A stretch of DNA of 62,994 nt from Anaerolineales bacterium (GTDB lineage: Bacteria > Chloroflexota > Anaerolineae > Promineifilales > Promineifilaceae). The notes beneath the pieces are model-generated. The model ran no database searches and was not told the origin of the DNA. It was given only the letters and a program-made list of their open reading frames with translations. Both the position numbers and the translations under genes were made by a program. Location: positions 1-62,994 of the forward strand of contig WTJY01000163.1 in the NCBI GenBank assembly GCA_011524645.1. The letters run 5' to 3'. Every line of letters begins with the position of its first letter. The stretch's first letter is position 1. Positions 23,516 through 32,409 of the stretch are shown here, piece after piece.

Positions 23516-26500
23516 ATGGAATATCGTTCCAGCCGTCTAATCTTTTCCAGTTTGGTTGTTTTGGTCTTGCTCGCGACCGTTTTGATCGGTGTCGATGCCG
23601 AACCACCAGCCGAAGCCGCGTTTGTTTCCGCTTCCGTTGAAAATGTGGCTAGCGACGAAGAGGGATTGTTTGCCCCTTCAAATCAACGTGTGTCGGTCAA
23701 TGTTCCTGCACAAGCGATCCGTTACCGTAATGTGACGGCCGATTTTTCACCATTTTTGTCGGCTAACGGCCGTGCGGCGAGCACCACAGAAGTCGCTGAT
23801 GCCTTGACACTTAATCTGTTTAGCGATGTCGTGGTTGAAGCGCAGCTTGATCGATATAACCATAACATGCAAGGTTCTGTTTCTTGGATGGGGCATGTGA
23901 CCAATGTCGAACAGTCAGAAGTGCTGTTGGTGGTGAAAGATGACGTTTTGGTCGGTTTGATTACGGTTGGGACCGATGTTTATGAAATTCGCTATGGTGG
24001 TAATGGAAATCAAATTATTTTAGAACTTGATCAGTCTAAATTTGTGGACCATCCGGCCGATTGGAAGGCGGTGGTTGATGAACAAATCGCGGCATATGAA
24101 GCGGAACTCGGGGCGAACCCGCGTGCGGCCGATGTGGCGGCCGATGATGGTTCGGTGATCGATATTTTGGTGGGGTATACCGAAGAGGCGAAAAATGGGG
24201 CAGGCTCGACGGCCGCCATTGAGAGCACCGCGCAATTAGCGGTTGATGCGACCAATGCCTCTTATGAAAATGCACAAATTTCACAACGCTTGTATCTCGT
24301 ACATACGGAAGAGTTTGCATATACAGAGTCTGGTAACAATACGACCGATTTATATCGCTGGACATACACGAACGCAGAGGAACCCTCTCTTGATCCGGCT
24401 GGCGATATGGATAACGCACAGACATTGCGGGATACCTATCATGCTGATGTGATGATGTTGCTTGTCGAAGGAGCTTCAGCAAGTGGGTGTGGGGTTGCGT
24501 GGCATCAGTCAACGATGAGTGCCTCATTTGAATCGCTCGCTTATGGGGTGACGGTCCGTAGTTGTGCGGTGGGGAATTTAACTTTTGCGCATGAAGTTGG
24601 CCATAATCTTGGTTTGCGTCATGACTGGTATGTAGATGATAGTCAAACGCCGGAAAGTTATGCACATGGGCATACTTATCCACAAGCTGGATGGCGTACA
24701 GTGATGGCTTACAATAACTACTGTTCGAGCTTAGGTGTCTCTTGTACCCGCTTGACCTATTTTTCTAACCCCTCTGTTCAGGTCAACGGGGTTGTGGCGG
24801 GTGTCGAAGGTGGTACATCTGACAACTGTGTTGAATTTATGGCATCTCCGGCAGCAAATAGTTGTGACGCCGACTCGGAACGACTATTGAATGACAACAA
24901 TACGATTTATGCCGCTTGGCGAAGTAGTCAAATTACATGGGTTGGGAATACATCTGATTGGAATACAGCAAGCAATTGGTCGATTGATTTAGGTACACCT
25001 GGGGCAACATCGTCGACCAACCGTGTTCCATTGAGTATCGATGATGTATATATTCCGGCCAATCCTACCGGGGGTAATTTTCCTGAGTTAAGTAGTGGCA
25101 CGGCCGTTGCCCGAAATGTTGTCTTGGAAGATGGCGCATCGATGACCATAAATGGTGGCACACTAGAACTCTATGGGCAATGGGAAGAACAAGGCTCTAA
25201 CGGCTCAACGGCCGGATCGAGCGGAACCGTTCAGTTTGTGGGCACATTTGACCAAACGATCTCTACAAGAGCTGCTTCTACATTGCCTAACGTCCTCGTT
25301 GGAAACGGAAGTACAAGCCAAGAGGTCTCATTCGTAAGTGACATTGACATTAATGGTGATTTTACAATCTTTGCTGGGGCGGGTGTCAAAGCGGGTAGTG
25401 TAACCGCTGAGTTTGCCGGTGATTGGGATGATCAAGCGAATAGCTTTGATGCTGAGACAAGCAGTGTCATCTTTGATGGTGCTTCTCAGTCTGTTACCAA
25501 GACAACCAATAGCACATTGGTAACTGAGGATTTTAGTGCTTATACCACCTGCGGGTGTACGTCGGGCGCGCCGATCGGATGGGCGCGATCTGGTGATGGT
25601 CTCTCGTTCTTGTTTGGGGATGAGATCGCTTATCATTGGCGTGATTCAACAGATGCTTGGCTATTCACCCCTGCATTCGATCTTGCACCTAATGTTGATT
25701 ATACGATTAGTTTTGATCAGCGTAAGGGAACTAGTTCAAGTGTCAGTTCACTTTCTGTCGCTTATGGGACATCTCAAGCTTCGGCCGCAATGACAAATGT
25801 GATTGGCGGAATCAGTAATGCGGAAATGAGTACCTCATTCCAAGGTGCTTCATTTACGTTTACGGTTGATACGGCCGGTACTTATTACATTGGGATTAAC
25901 AGTATGCAGACGGCCCCCTATAGTCGCTTAGATAACATCAGCTTGACGGCCGAGCAAAATTTGAGCTTCTATGATTTGCAGGTGTCCAATGGGGAAACGC
26001 TCTTTAATAAGCCGGTTGATGTTGATAATGATTTACTTGTCGATTCGGGTGCCACGGCTGATTTTTCAACCCATATAGTCCGTGTCGATGGTACAGTTAC
26101 CAATAATGGATCGATGAAACAAACCAAGCCGGTGCCGACGAGTGCTACGACCCGTTTCTTAGCGATTTCTGATCGAGATGGTAGTGCGACGGCTTATGCT
26201 GGTGTTGACCTCACTCCGAGTACGGGAAGTATGGGGGATACAACTGTGACGGTTCGTGGCAATCAACAATGTAGTAGTGTGGACGTGATTGATAGTGGGG
26301 TGTCCCGTTGTTATGACATCGACCCGACTACCACGCAAACGGCCGTTGTTCGCTTGTACTATTCATCATCTGAAGCCAATGGGAACTCTGAGCCAAACGT
26401 GTTTAATGAAACAAGCGATGGCTCTGATGTTTGGGTCCAAGATGCTGGGACAACCAATGGCGGATCGGGAATCGGTTTTTACGCTGAGAGTTCTGGTGTG

Positions 26501-27271
26501 ACAAATTACGGTCAATTTGCGCTATCTTCTGGCCCTACGGTTAGCTTGAGCGGTGATAGCGGGTTGATTAACGAAGGTGATAGCGGTACGACAACATATA
26601 CATTTACAGCGACGCTTAATATTGCGACTGGTGGCGCATTTGATGTGCCTGTGACCATTAATGATGGGACTGCGACCACCGCCGATGGTGACTATAGCGA
26701 CAATGATCAAACGCTTAACTTTGCGGGTACGGCTGGAGAAACAAAAGTATTTACCGTATCTGTGAATGGGGATGATACGGTTGAAGCAAATGAAACCTTT
26801 CGTGTGGCCTTGGGGGCACCGTCAGATGGCACGACCGGCGTATCGGGGACACCTTGGGTTGCCACAATTTACAATGATGATATTGGTACAATCAACCTGA
26901 GCGGTGGGACAAGCCAGATGGAAGGGGATAGCGGAACCGTTAGTTATGTGTTCACCGCAACGCTTGACACGGCCGTTCAAGGCGGGGTTTCCGTTTCGTA
27001 TGCAACGGATGATATCACCGCACAGGCTGGCTCAGATTATACGAGTCAAAGCGGGACTTTTAATTTCGTAGGCAACGCCAATGAAACCCACACGGTTACT
27101 GTGCTTGCGAATGGGGACACGTTACTGGAAACGGACGAACAATTTATGATGAGTATTTTTGTACCGAGCCATCCGGCCGTTTTACAAGGTGGCACACCTC
27201 AATTTGCCACGATCTTAAATGACGATATCGGCTTCCCTGTTTATCTACCACTTATTATTACGTCACAATAG
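23516..27271 (+). CDS. Secreted multidomain metalloprotease with Calx-beta repeats
   Basis: I chose the second ATG because AGGAG lies 6 bp before it; 1251 residues. A signal peptide (LVLLATVLIGVDA) is followed by a ~165-residue prodomain. The reprolysin/M12B-like catalytic domain has HEVGHNLGLRHD (His359, Glu360, His363, His369) and a Met-turn (TVMAYNNYC). Next come a beta-rich region (DDVYIPANPTGG, NVVLEDGASMTING) and a jellyroll-like segment (~680-810, WLFTPAFDLAPN). Two Calx-beta domains follow (~1010-1110 and ~1120-1230, ending ATIYNDDIG and ATILNDDIG). The tail FPVYLPLIIT is a C-terminal form I associate with exported Chloroflexota proteins. Calcium binding is expected. Confidence 0.9.
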   Translation: MEYRSSRLIFSSLVVLVLLATVLIGVDAEPPAEAAFVSASVENVASDEEGLFAPSNQRVSVNVPAQAIRYRNVTADFSPFLSANGRAASTTEVADALTLNLFSDVVVEAQLDRYNHNMQGSVSWMGHVTNVEQSEVLLVVKDDVLVGLITVGTDVYEIRYGGNGNQIILELDQSKFVDHPADWKAVVDEQIAAYEAELGANPRAADVAADDGSVIDILVGYTEEAKNGAGSTAAIESTAQLAVDATNASYENAQISQRLYLVHTEEFAYTESGNNTTDLYRWTYTNAEEPSLDPAGDMDNAQTLRDTYHADVMMLLVEGASASGCGVAWHQSTMSASFESLAYGVTVRSCAVGNLTFAHEVGHNLGLRHDWYVDDSQTPESYAHGHTYPQAGWRTVMAYNNYCSSLGVSCTRLTYFSNPSVQVNGVVAGVEGGTSDNCVEFMASPAANSCDADSERLLNDNNTIYAAWRSSQITWVGNTSDWNTASNWSIDLGTPGATSSTNRVPLSIDDVYIPANPTGGNFPELSSGTAVARNVVLEDGASMTINGGTLELYGQWEEQGSNGSTAGSSGTVQFVGTFDQTISTRAASTLPNVLVGNGSTSQEVSFVSDIDINGDFTIFAGAGVKAGSVTAEFAGDWDDQANSFDAETSSVIFDGASQSVTKTTNSTLVTEDFSAYTTCGCTSGAPIGWARSGDGLSFLFGDEIAYHWRDSTDAWLFTPAFDLAPNVDYTISFDQRKGTSSSVSSLSVAYGTSQASAAMTNVIGGISNAEMSTSFQGASFTFTVDTAGTYYIGINSMQTAPYSRLDNISLTAEQNLSFYDLQVSNGETLFNKPVDVDNDLLVDSGATADFSTHIVRVDGTVTNNGSMKQTKPVPTSATTRFLAISDRDGSATAYAGVDLTPSTGSMGDTTVTVRGNQQCSSVDVIDSGVSRCYDIDPTTTQTAVVRLYYSSSEANGNSEPNVFNETSDGSDVWVQDAGTTNGGSGIGFYAESSGVTNYGQFALSSGPTVSLSGDSGLINEGDSGTTTYTFTATLNIATGGAFDVPVTINDGTATTADGDYSDNDQTLNFAGTAGETKVFTVSVNGDDTVEANETFRVALGAPSDGTTGVSGTPWVATIYNDDIGTINLSGGTSQMEGDSGTVSYVFTATLDTAVQGGVSVSYATDDITAQAGSDYTSQSGTFNFVGNANETHTVTVLANGDTLLETDEQFMMSIFVPSHPAVLQGGTPQFATILNDDIGFPVYLPLIITSQ

Positions 27272-27352
27272 TCAAATGGGCTTCGTCTTGCGTAAAAGGC
27301 GAGGCCTTACTTTCTGATACATCCTCTGATGTATCTGATTTTGCGTTCGATT

Positions 27353-27904
27353 TTACAATGGGGTTGATGTTGTAGGCGGTGTGTCACTTGATTGCTCTGC
27401 TTTGCGTCGCTTGGCGTTTTGCCGTATCGTGCGGAAAAAATGCTGTAGCATCGAGATCGACTCATTGGCAAGAACTCCACGGCGGATTGAAACAAAATGG
27501 TTGAACTGTTTTTCTTGATCTGCCTGTGGTTCCATAATGCTGACGATAGATCCATCCGCCCCGAATTTTAGGTCGGGGGCACCATAAACAAGTCTTGGGA
27601 GTCGTGCTTGCATCATCGCACCACCACACATGGGGCAAGGCTCTAGGGTACAGTACAAAGTGACATCGATCAGGCGCCAGCTTCCTAAATGTTGGGCCGC
27701 CTGTTGCAAGGCGAGGATTTCCGCATGGGCGATCGGGTCTTGATCACTTTCTTTGCGGTTGTGCCCACGGCCGATAATCTCCCCTTGATAAACTGCAACC
27801 GCTCCGATCGGTACTTCGCCCAAATCGGCCGCTTTCTGGGCCTCTTTTAGTGCTTCATGCATCCACATTTCATCGATTTCTGTTTGTTCTGGGGGAATAA
27901 TCAT
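27353..27904 (-). CDS. tadA: tRNA adenosine(34) deaminase
   Basis: The 183-residue protein has the zinc deaminase motifs HAEILALQQ (catalytic Glu) and PCPMCGGAM, and a typical start region (MHEALKEAQKAADLGEVPIGAVAVY). It makes inosine at the wobble position of tRNA-Arg. The C-terminus is about 25 residues longer than in E. coli, ending in a polar tail (KRRKAEQSSDTPPTT). It is the last gene of the M48-membrane protein-tadA unit and converges with the metalloprotease gene. Confidence 0.94.
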   Translation of the reverse strand: MIIPPEQTEIDEMWMHEALKEAQKAADLGEVPIGAVAVYQGEIIGRGHNRKESDQDPIAHAEILALQQAAQHLGSWRLIDVTLYCTLEPCPMCGGAMMQARLPRLVYGAPDLKFGADGSIVSIMEPQADQEKQFNHFVSIRRGVLANESISMLQHFFRTIRQNAKRRKAEQSSDTPPTTSTPL

Positions 27905-27967
27905 GCTGTTTGTTGACGTGTTTGGGTAGAGTCTTGCTGTTTGTGATGAACAAGCGGAGGGGATAGG

Positions 27968-28582
27968 TTAGCCGCCATTCATTTGATTCCATAAACCGAT
28001 TAAGAAGCCGAGGCCCGCTAACATGATAAAAATGATTAGCCCCAGCGTCATGTAACGTCGGCGGCGGCCGATGCGCTCGGCCGTGATACGGTATCCCATG
28101 TCACCGTTGTAATCGATGTTTTTCGGGAAAAAGTATTCATCGTTGGGTAAGAAAACAAGTTCGATTGTGTCACCGACCTGCCATGTGGGGCGCCCGTATC
28201 CGCCTATGCTGGCTTTCCCTGAAAGATCGGCTGGAGTGATGATATTTAAGGTCATCGTCCATCCGTTTTCGGTTAAGCCACTATCGATGATGATCTCTGC
28301 TGTTCCGGCCGTCAGTGGGCCATCTAATTCTCGACGTGTTTTATAGCGTCGTGAGAGCAACCACACACCTAAACCGGCAAAAGCCAAACCTAGCATCAGG
28401 AAGGCGACCATCCCTTCGGTTCCATCTGCATTCACTTGGCCACTGGCCCGTTGCCATAGATACCAGACAAACAGCGCGACCACAAAAAGAGCCATTCCAA
28501 CCAAAAACCAACCACCGGCCGTTGCGCCATAGGTGACCTGTTTTGCGATTTTATCTTTTTGTGGTCCGGATAAATCAACCAT
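27968..28582 (-). CDS. Membrane protein with DUF3592-like extracytoplasmic domain
   Basis: The 204-residue protein has three membrane segments: ~24-46, ~60-78 and, near the C-terminus, ~178-198. A soluble domain lies between the second and third (TAEIIIDSGLTENGWTMTLN to IELVFLPNDEYFFPKNIDYN). The arrangement recalls DUF3592-type proteins, but the match is by eye only. It overlaps the M48 protease stop by 8 bp and lies 63 bp before tadA, so it is co-expressed with the protease. Function unknown. Confidence 0.75.
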   Translation of the reverse strand: MVDLSGPQKDKIAKQVTYGATAGGWFLVGMALFVVALFVWYLWQRASGQVNADGTEGMVAFLMLGLAFAGLGVWLLSRRYKTRRELDGPLTAGTAEIIIDSGLTENGWTMTLNIITPADLSGKASIGGYGRPTWQVGDTIELVFLPNDEYFFPKNIDYNGDMGYRITAERIGRRRRYMTLGLIIFIMLAGLGFLIGLWNQMNGG

Positions 28583-30065
28583 TTTTGTTGCTATGGGATT
28601 CGCTTAAATCTACATCGGCTAAATCATTTTGTTCACAAAGATCGATCCAATTTTCGGCCGTAATTGTGCCTTGGGCCAAGTTTCCAAGCAAGCTGAAAGG
28701 GTGGATTTCTTGATCTTCTTTTGTGAAGTAAGCGTCATCATGCAATCGAGTTTGTAGCGTCCATCCTTTCTTGTTGAGAATGACACAGATGGCAATGCCG
28801 ATTAATCCACTCGCATTGCCTTTGCTCTCATCGATAGAAGCACTGGGGAATCGTCTTTGAACTTCTGCTTCATTTTCTACCAGTGAGGGGATGTCACGAA
28901 AACGAATGCCGCTGATCGGTTGCTGATTGGCATCGGCGATATTGCTCCAAAGGGGGAGATAAACGGCCGAACCGGTTTCATGCCAGTCGATTTCCTTGAA
29001 GGGTGCGATATTATTCGCGTTGGCGATCATGGCGAAAAATTCACGCTCTAACGAAACAACATCGTTTAGCAAGGTGATCGCCAACGGGTCATGATCGTTT
29101 TTATCCCCTTGTGGTAGATCTGCGACCGCATCGATCCGCATCGGTAAGGGTGGGTGGGTGTCGTATGGACTGTGATTGGTCGCTTCCATCATTTCGTCGG
29201 TCACTTTTTCCATCGCTTCTTGGATATGACCAGCCGAGAGAAATGTTGCGAATCCGGAAACCAATGGGGGGCGGTGACCTGAATTGAGAACCGGGCCAAA
29301 TGATCGATTCCAGTAAGCATCGAATGCCATCGCACTGGCGTTGACCTTTTTTAGACCATCAATAAGATGTCGGGCACCGACAACCGTTGCGGCTAACGCA
29401 TCGGCCGCATATTCTTGCTGGCGTGAAATGGCGTGTGTAACGCGCAAATACATGTTGCCATACCAGAGAAACGGTTTATGCATAGCTGACCCTTGCCCCG
29501 CCAAATTTTGAATTGTTCGGCCGATGACTGATCGTGTCTGATAAATCCACGGCCCCAGATTGGTATCTCCACCATGATAATGGCCGAATTCATGGGCAAG
29601 TACGGCGCGAAATTGATCGACTGTGAGTGTCTGCAATAGAGGTAGCCCGATCCCCATGATACGACGACTACCGATTCCCATAACCCCACCACGATTCGCG
29701 ACCCAAGCGTTAATTTGTGGGTCTACATAAATTTCAACCGGCATGCTTTGCTGGGTCGCATCTGCGATTTCTTGTACGGTGGCAAAAAATTCCGGCTCTT
29801 TATCAGGGTCAATGCGGGGGCCGGGGGCAACAAATTTGTCACGACGTGGCACAAGCGACCATAGAATCGTGCCGGATACGAGTAGGATGCCGATAACGGC
29901 ACGGCCGTCGATACGGTTACCATAGACAATCATGGCATAAAGTATGTAGAGCAACACACCGACAATCGCCAAGGCCAGCGCGTAAAACCCGATAAGTAGA
30001 ACGACGGCAAGCAAGGCACGACCGGCAAAAGAGGGACCCGATTTTTTCATGTCGAAAATCTCCAT
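28575..30065 (-). CDS. M48-family membrane metalloprotease
   Basis: The 496-residue protein has two N-terminal membrane segments (~17-45 and ~52-68). The zinc site is RAVLAHEFGHYHGGDT (HExxH), with a downstream Glu ligand in QQEYAADALAA. This is the HtpX/Ste24-like M48 arrangement, with a C-terminal ~200-residue region that has no clear family. Such enzymes degrade or process membrane proteins. The next gene overlaps by 8 bp. The 710 bp upstream contain inverted TCACA/TGTGA boxes that may control it and the divergent gene at 30776. Confidence 0.88.
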   Translation of the reverse strand: MEIFDMKKSGPSFAGRALLAVVLLIGFYALALAIVGVLLYILYAMIVYGNRIDGRAVIGILLVSGTILWSLVPRRDKFVAPGPRIDPDKEPEFFATVQEIADATQQSMPVEIYVDPQINAWVANRGGVMGIGSRRIMGIGLPLLQTLTVDQFRAVLAHEFGHYHGGDTNLGPWIYQTRSVIGRTIQNLAGQGSAMHKPFLWYGNMYLRVTHAISRQQEYAADALAATVVGARHLIDGLKKVNASAMAFDAYWNRSFGPVLNSGHRPPLVSGFATFLSAGHIQEAMEKVTDEMMEATNHSPYDTHPPLPMRIDAVADLPQGDKNDHDPLAITLLNDVVSLEREFFAMIANANNIAPFKEIDWHETGSAVYLPLWSNIADANQQPISGIRFRDIPSLVENEAEVQRRFPSASIDESKGNASGLIGIAICVILNKKGWTLQTRLHDDAYFTKEDQEIHPFSLLGNLAQGTITAENWIDLCEQNDLADVDLSESHSNKNG

Positions 30066-30775
30066 GTATAAGTAAATGTGAGTAGAAATAGGTCATGTAC
30101 AAAGGCTTCTCGTAATTTTAGATAGATGTTTTTACCCTGACAAATCGTCACAATTTCTGAATGGGGGGGAAATTGTGTGAAAGTCACACCTTGTCACAAT
30201 TAGAGTTTGATCAGAGTTCGCTGAAGAATTGCGCTAAAATGACGCCTGCTAGCGTATAAAGTCAAAGAATGTGGCACTTCCTAACCGATAATGTTGGAAT
30301 TAAAGGGGTTTAGTACCCTTTTCCTGTCACATAAATGCAAGTTAAAACTATGCATTTGTATCACCTTGTGGTAAAGTTAAAGGCGTTAATACTAATGTAG
30401 TAAAGAAACTTATAGTTCAATTGTGACGTAAAGTTGACAAGCTAATGAATTAATGTCAAAAGAACTGTTAGTTATTTAGTAGGAAGCGAGTTATTTAGAT
30501 GCTTCATAACAAGCTAATGTGAGGATCTAACCCATCAAATACAAGTCAATTGTTTCTTTGGGTCTTTATCTGAGTCTGCTTACCCACAATCATATTGAGC
30601 GTGCGCGCTAAGATCACAAAGTCCAAATAGATGCAATTGAAAAGTTTTGCTAAGAAAACTCACCGCTTCATACACCTCTAGGTCCATCAGCAGGTGATTT
30701 GTTGTCAGTTTCATTATTCGTCATTCATTAAGAAGCTTAAGTGACAAATTAGAGAGCAATAAGAGGTTATTCAAT
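30066..30775. other. Long AT-rich divergent intergenic region
   Basis: These 710 bp separate the divergent M48 and 30776 genes. No reading frame of convincing length is seen. Besides the operator-like boxes at 30147-30202, a related pair TTGTGAC/GTTGACAA lies near 30420-30443. The rest is AT-rich, with many short TTAA/TAAC runs. A small RNA or long leader is possible but not shown. Confidence 0.5.
30147..30202. promoter_or_regulatory. Cluster of TCACA/TGTGA inverted repeats (putative operator)
   Basis: GTCACAATTT (30147) and GAAATTGTG (30169-30177) form one inverted pair. GTGTGA-AAG-TCACAC is a perfect palindrome at 30175-30189. A further TTGTCACAATTA follows at 30191-30202. Such boxes resemble CRP/FNR-type half-sites, though the spacing is not the classical TGTGA-N6-TCACA. 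They may serve either divergent gene. Confidence 0.45.
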
Positions 30776-31528
30776 ATGAATCACACCCGATCTTCTAGAA
30801 CATCTCCGGGTAGCGGCGCTGGAAACAATGCGCGAAACAGTTTAGGTTATGACGCAGTCAGGCAATTAGCCCAAAACTTGACCAATCAATTTTGGATCAT
30901 TCCTGTTTATGCGATGGCACAAGTCGCGTTGATCGCATCACTTTATTTGGCTTATATCGACGCTTCTACTTCATATTTTGGACTGCAATGGGCGGTCGAT
31001 CAGGGGTTGCTGAATCTGGTTGGGAATGGACAGCTCGTCTTGTTGGCGATTCTTCCACAGTTGGCACAGGTTCTGTGTTCATTCTGGATTGTGACCTTGC
31101 CCGCCGAAGCTAAGGCGCAACGTGTGGCAACTTGGGTCATTCTCGGATTGGCGTTCGCCTTTGATAGTGGCACTGATTTCGCTTTCAATATGTCAAACAT
31201 TCCAGAAGGTTTGTTCTGGGCCAAGCTAATTATCGCCATCATTATGGTGGGAATTAATACCGTTCTTTCAGAAATTATGTTGGTGTATAGCTTCGGCCTA
31301 TGGGCGGAACTTGATCAACATGCTTATCAACAATGGCAAAAAGCGATTGGCGGCCGTAAAGAACTTACTTTGCTTCATCGCATGGTTGGGTTCGCAACCG
31401 GTCTCAGCACAACTCCTGCTATCGCGGCCGTTTCTCGATGGGGGCGTGATCGGATTCAGGCGACCCGTGGTGCCTTTTCAAATGCGGTGCAAACACGACG
31501 CTCTGCACGGGCTTCCTCAGCTTCTTAA
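30776..31528 (+). CDS. Membrane protein of unknown function
   Basis: The 250-residue product has a Ser/Gly/Arg-rich N-terminus and about four membrane segments: ~42-62, ~78-100, ~114-132 and ~142-166. A basic C-terminal tail contains many Arg residues (RSARASSAS). An AAGAGG site precedes the ATG. It is followed 27 bp later by another membrane protein, and the two probably form one unit. I recognise no family. Repeated aromatic and acidic residues in the membrane helices (FAFDSGTDFAF) suggest a polar path. Confidence 0.7.
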   Translation: MNHTRSSRTSPGSGAGNNARNSLGYDAVRQLAQNLTNQFWIIPVYAMAQVALIASLYLAYIDASTSYFGLQWAVDQGLLNLVGNGQLVLLAILPQLAQVLCSFWIVTLPAEAKAQRVATWVILGLAFAFDSGTDFAFNMSNIPEGLFWAKLIIAIIMVGINTVLSEIMLVYSFGLWAELDQHAYQQWQKAIGGRKELTLLHRMVGFATGLSTTPAIAAVSRWGRDRIQATRGAFSNAVQTRRSARASSAS

Positions 31529-31555
31529 TTACTTCTATACGTAGGTGGCACGTTT

Positions 31556-32305
31556 ATGAACATAAAAAGGAGAGAAGGAACGATCAAGCTATTTAGTTTA
31601 GAAGATCGTCCTATCGAAATAAGGACAATTGGCAGTAAATTGAGGATTGCCGGTTGTGACTGTTTGTTAGAGATGGATGCGAGCACCGGCCGTATTCTCA
31701 AATGGAATGGCCCCGCTAATTTGCGGGGCGTCATTTTGGCCCACATTTACCAAGAGTGGCCAGAGCTTAAAAAGGGGGAGTTTAAGCAACTCAGATTAAA
31801 GCCAAAAAGCAACTATACTTTACGCGATGCCCATGTGATGGCGGCGACAGCGATCTCGCTGGCATGGGGATGTGCAGCGACGTTAGCGGTTTTGTTCCCG
31901 ATTCAAACGGTGACATCCGGTTTTGTCAGCGTGATCGAGATTTGCTTATTCTTAGCCGGTATCGGATTCTCACTTGTCTCTTACGTTGATTATTTCTGGT
32001 ATCATTACCAATATGACCTTGCACCAGAGAAGCCTGTCGAAAAAAGCCCGATTAATGATGTACAAAGTAAAGTGAATCGCTACGCGGAATTGCAGAAAAT
32101 CTGGAATAGCGTGCGTCCTTTGACTATGGAAGATGGCAAAGTCTATCGGATTTTTGATCGGAACAAGATGCGCAAGTTGCGCCAATTAGAATCTCGTTTA
32201 GATATTAAGTTGCCTTTCGATGGGGATAGTGGCTGGGCGTTGGTTGGGGTCAACGACGAGATCGCTCAAGAACATCAAGCCTATATGCAAACACGGCCGC
32301 GTTAG
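31556..32305 (+). CDS. Membrane protein of unknown function
   Basis: The 249-residue product has an N-terminal soluble domain (~1-95, with CDCLLEMDASTGRILKW). Two membrane segments follow (~98-118 and ~122-145), then a C-terminal soluble domain (~150-249) rich in charged residues. It follows the previous membrane protein by 27 bp, with an AAAAGGAGAG stretch just inside the frame. A strong terminator ends the unit. No family is recognised; the pair may form a complex. Confidence 0.7.
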   Translation: MNIKRREGTIKLFSLEDRPIEIRTIGSKLRIAGCDCLLEMDASTGRILKWNGPANLRGVILAHIYQEWPELKKGEFKQLRLKPKSNYTLRDAHVMAATAISLAWGCAATLAVLFPIQTVTSGFVSVIEICLFLAGIGFSLVSYVDYFWYHYQYDLAPEKPVEKSPINDVQSKVNRYAELQKIWNSVRPLTMEDGKVYRIFDRNKMRKLRQLESRLDIKLPFDGDSGWALVGVNDEIAQEHQAYMQTRPR

Positions 32306-32347
32306 AATCACCGGTCTTTTACATTATTTTGTAGCCACCCAATTTAG

Positions 32348-32386
32348 CAAACAAAAAAACAGGCCATCGGCCTGTTTTTTGTTTGC
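32348..32386. terminator. Bidirectional terminator
   Basis: CAGGCC-ATC-GGCCTG, extended by A7/T6 and GCAAAC/GTTTGC arms, forms a nearly perfect 18-bp stem. It sits between the convergent gene at 31556 and the long SerA at 32410 and can serve both. Confidence 0.88.
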
Positions 32387-32409
32387 TTGGTGATGGGGAT
32401 AGCAACTGG

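Noticed and set aside
24036-24683. 215-codon minus-strand frame within the metalloprotease gene
   Set aside because: It lies opposite the catalytic domain, is rich in His, Ser and Arg from reverse codons, and shows no family signature.
27272-27352. Terminator between the metalloprotease and tadA
   Set aside because: The GGCTTCGTCT/AGGCGAGGCC stem needs wobble pairs and no T-run follows.
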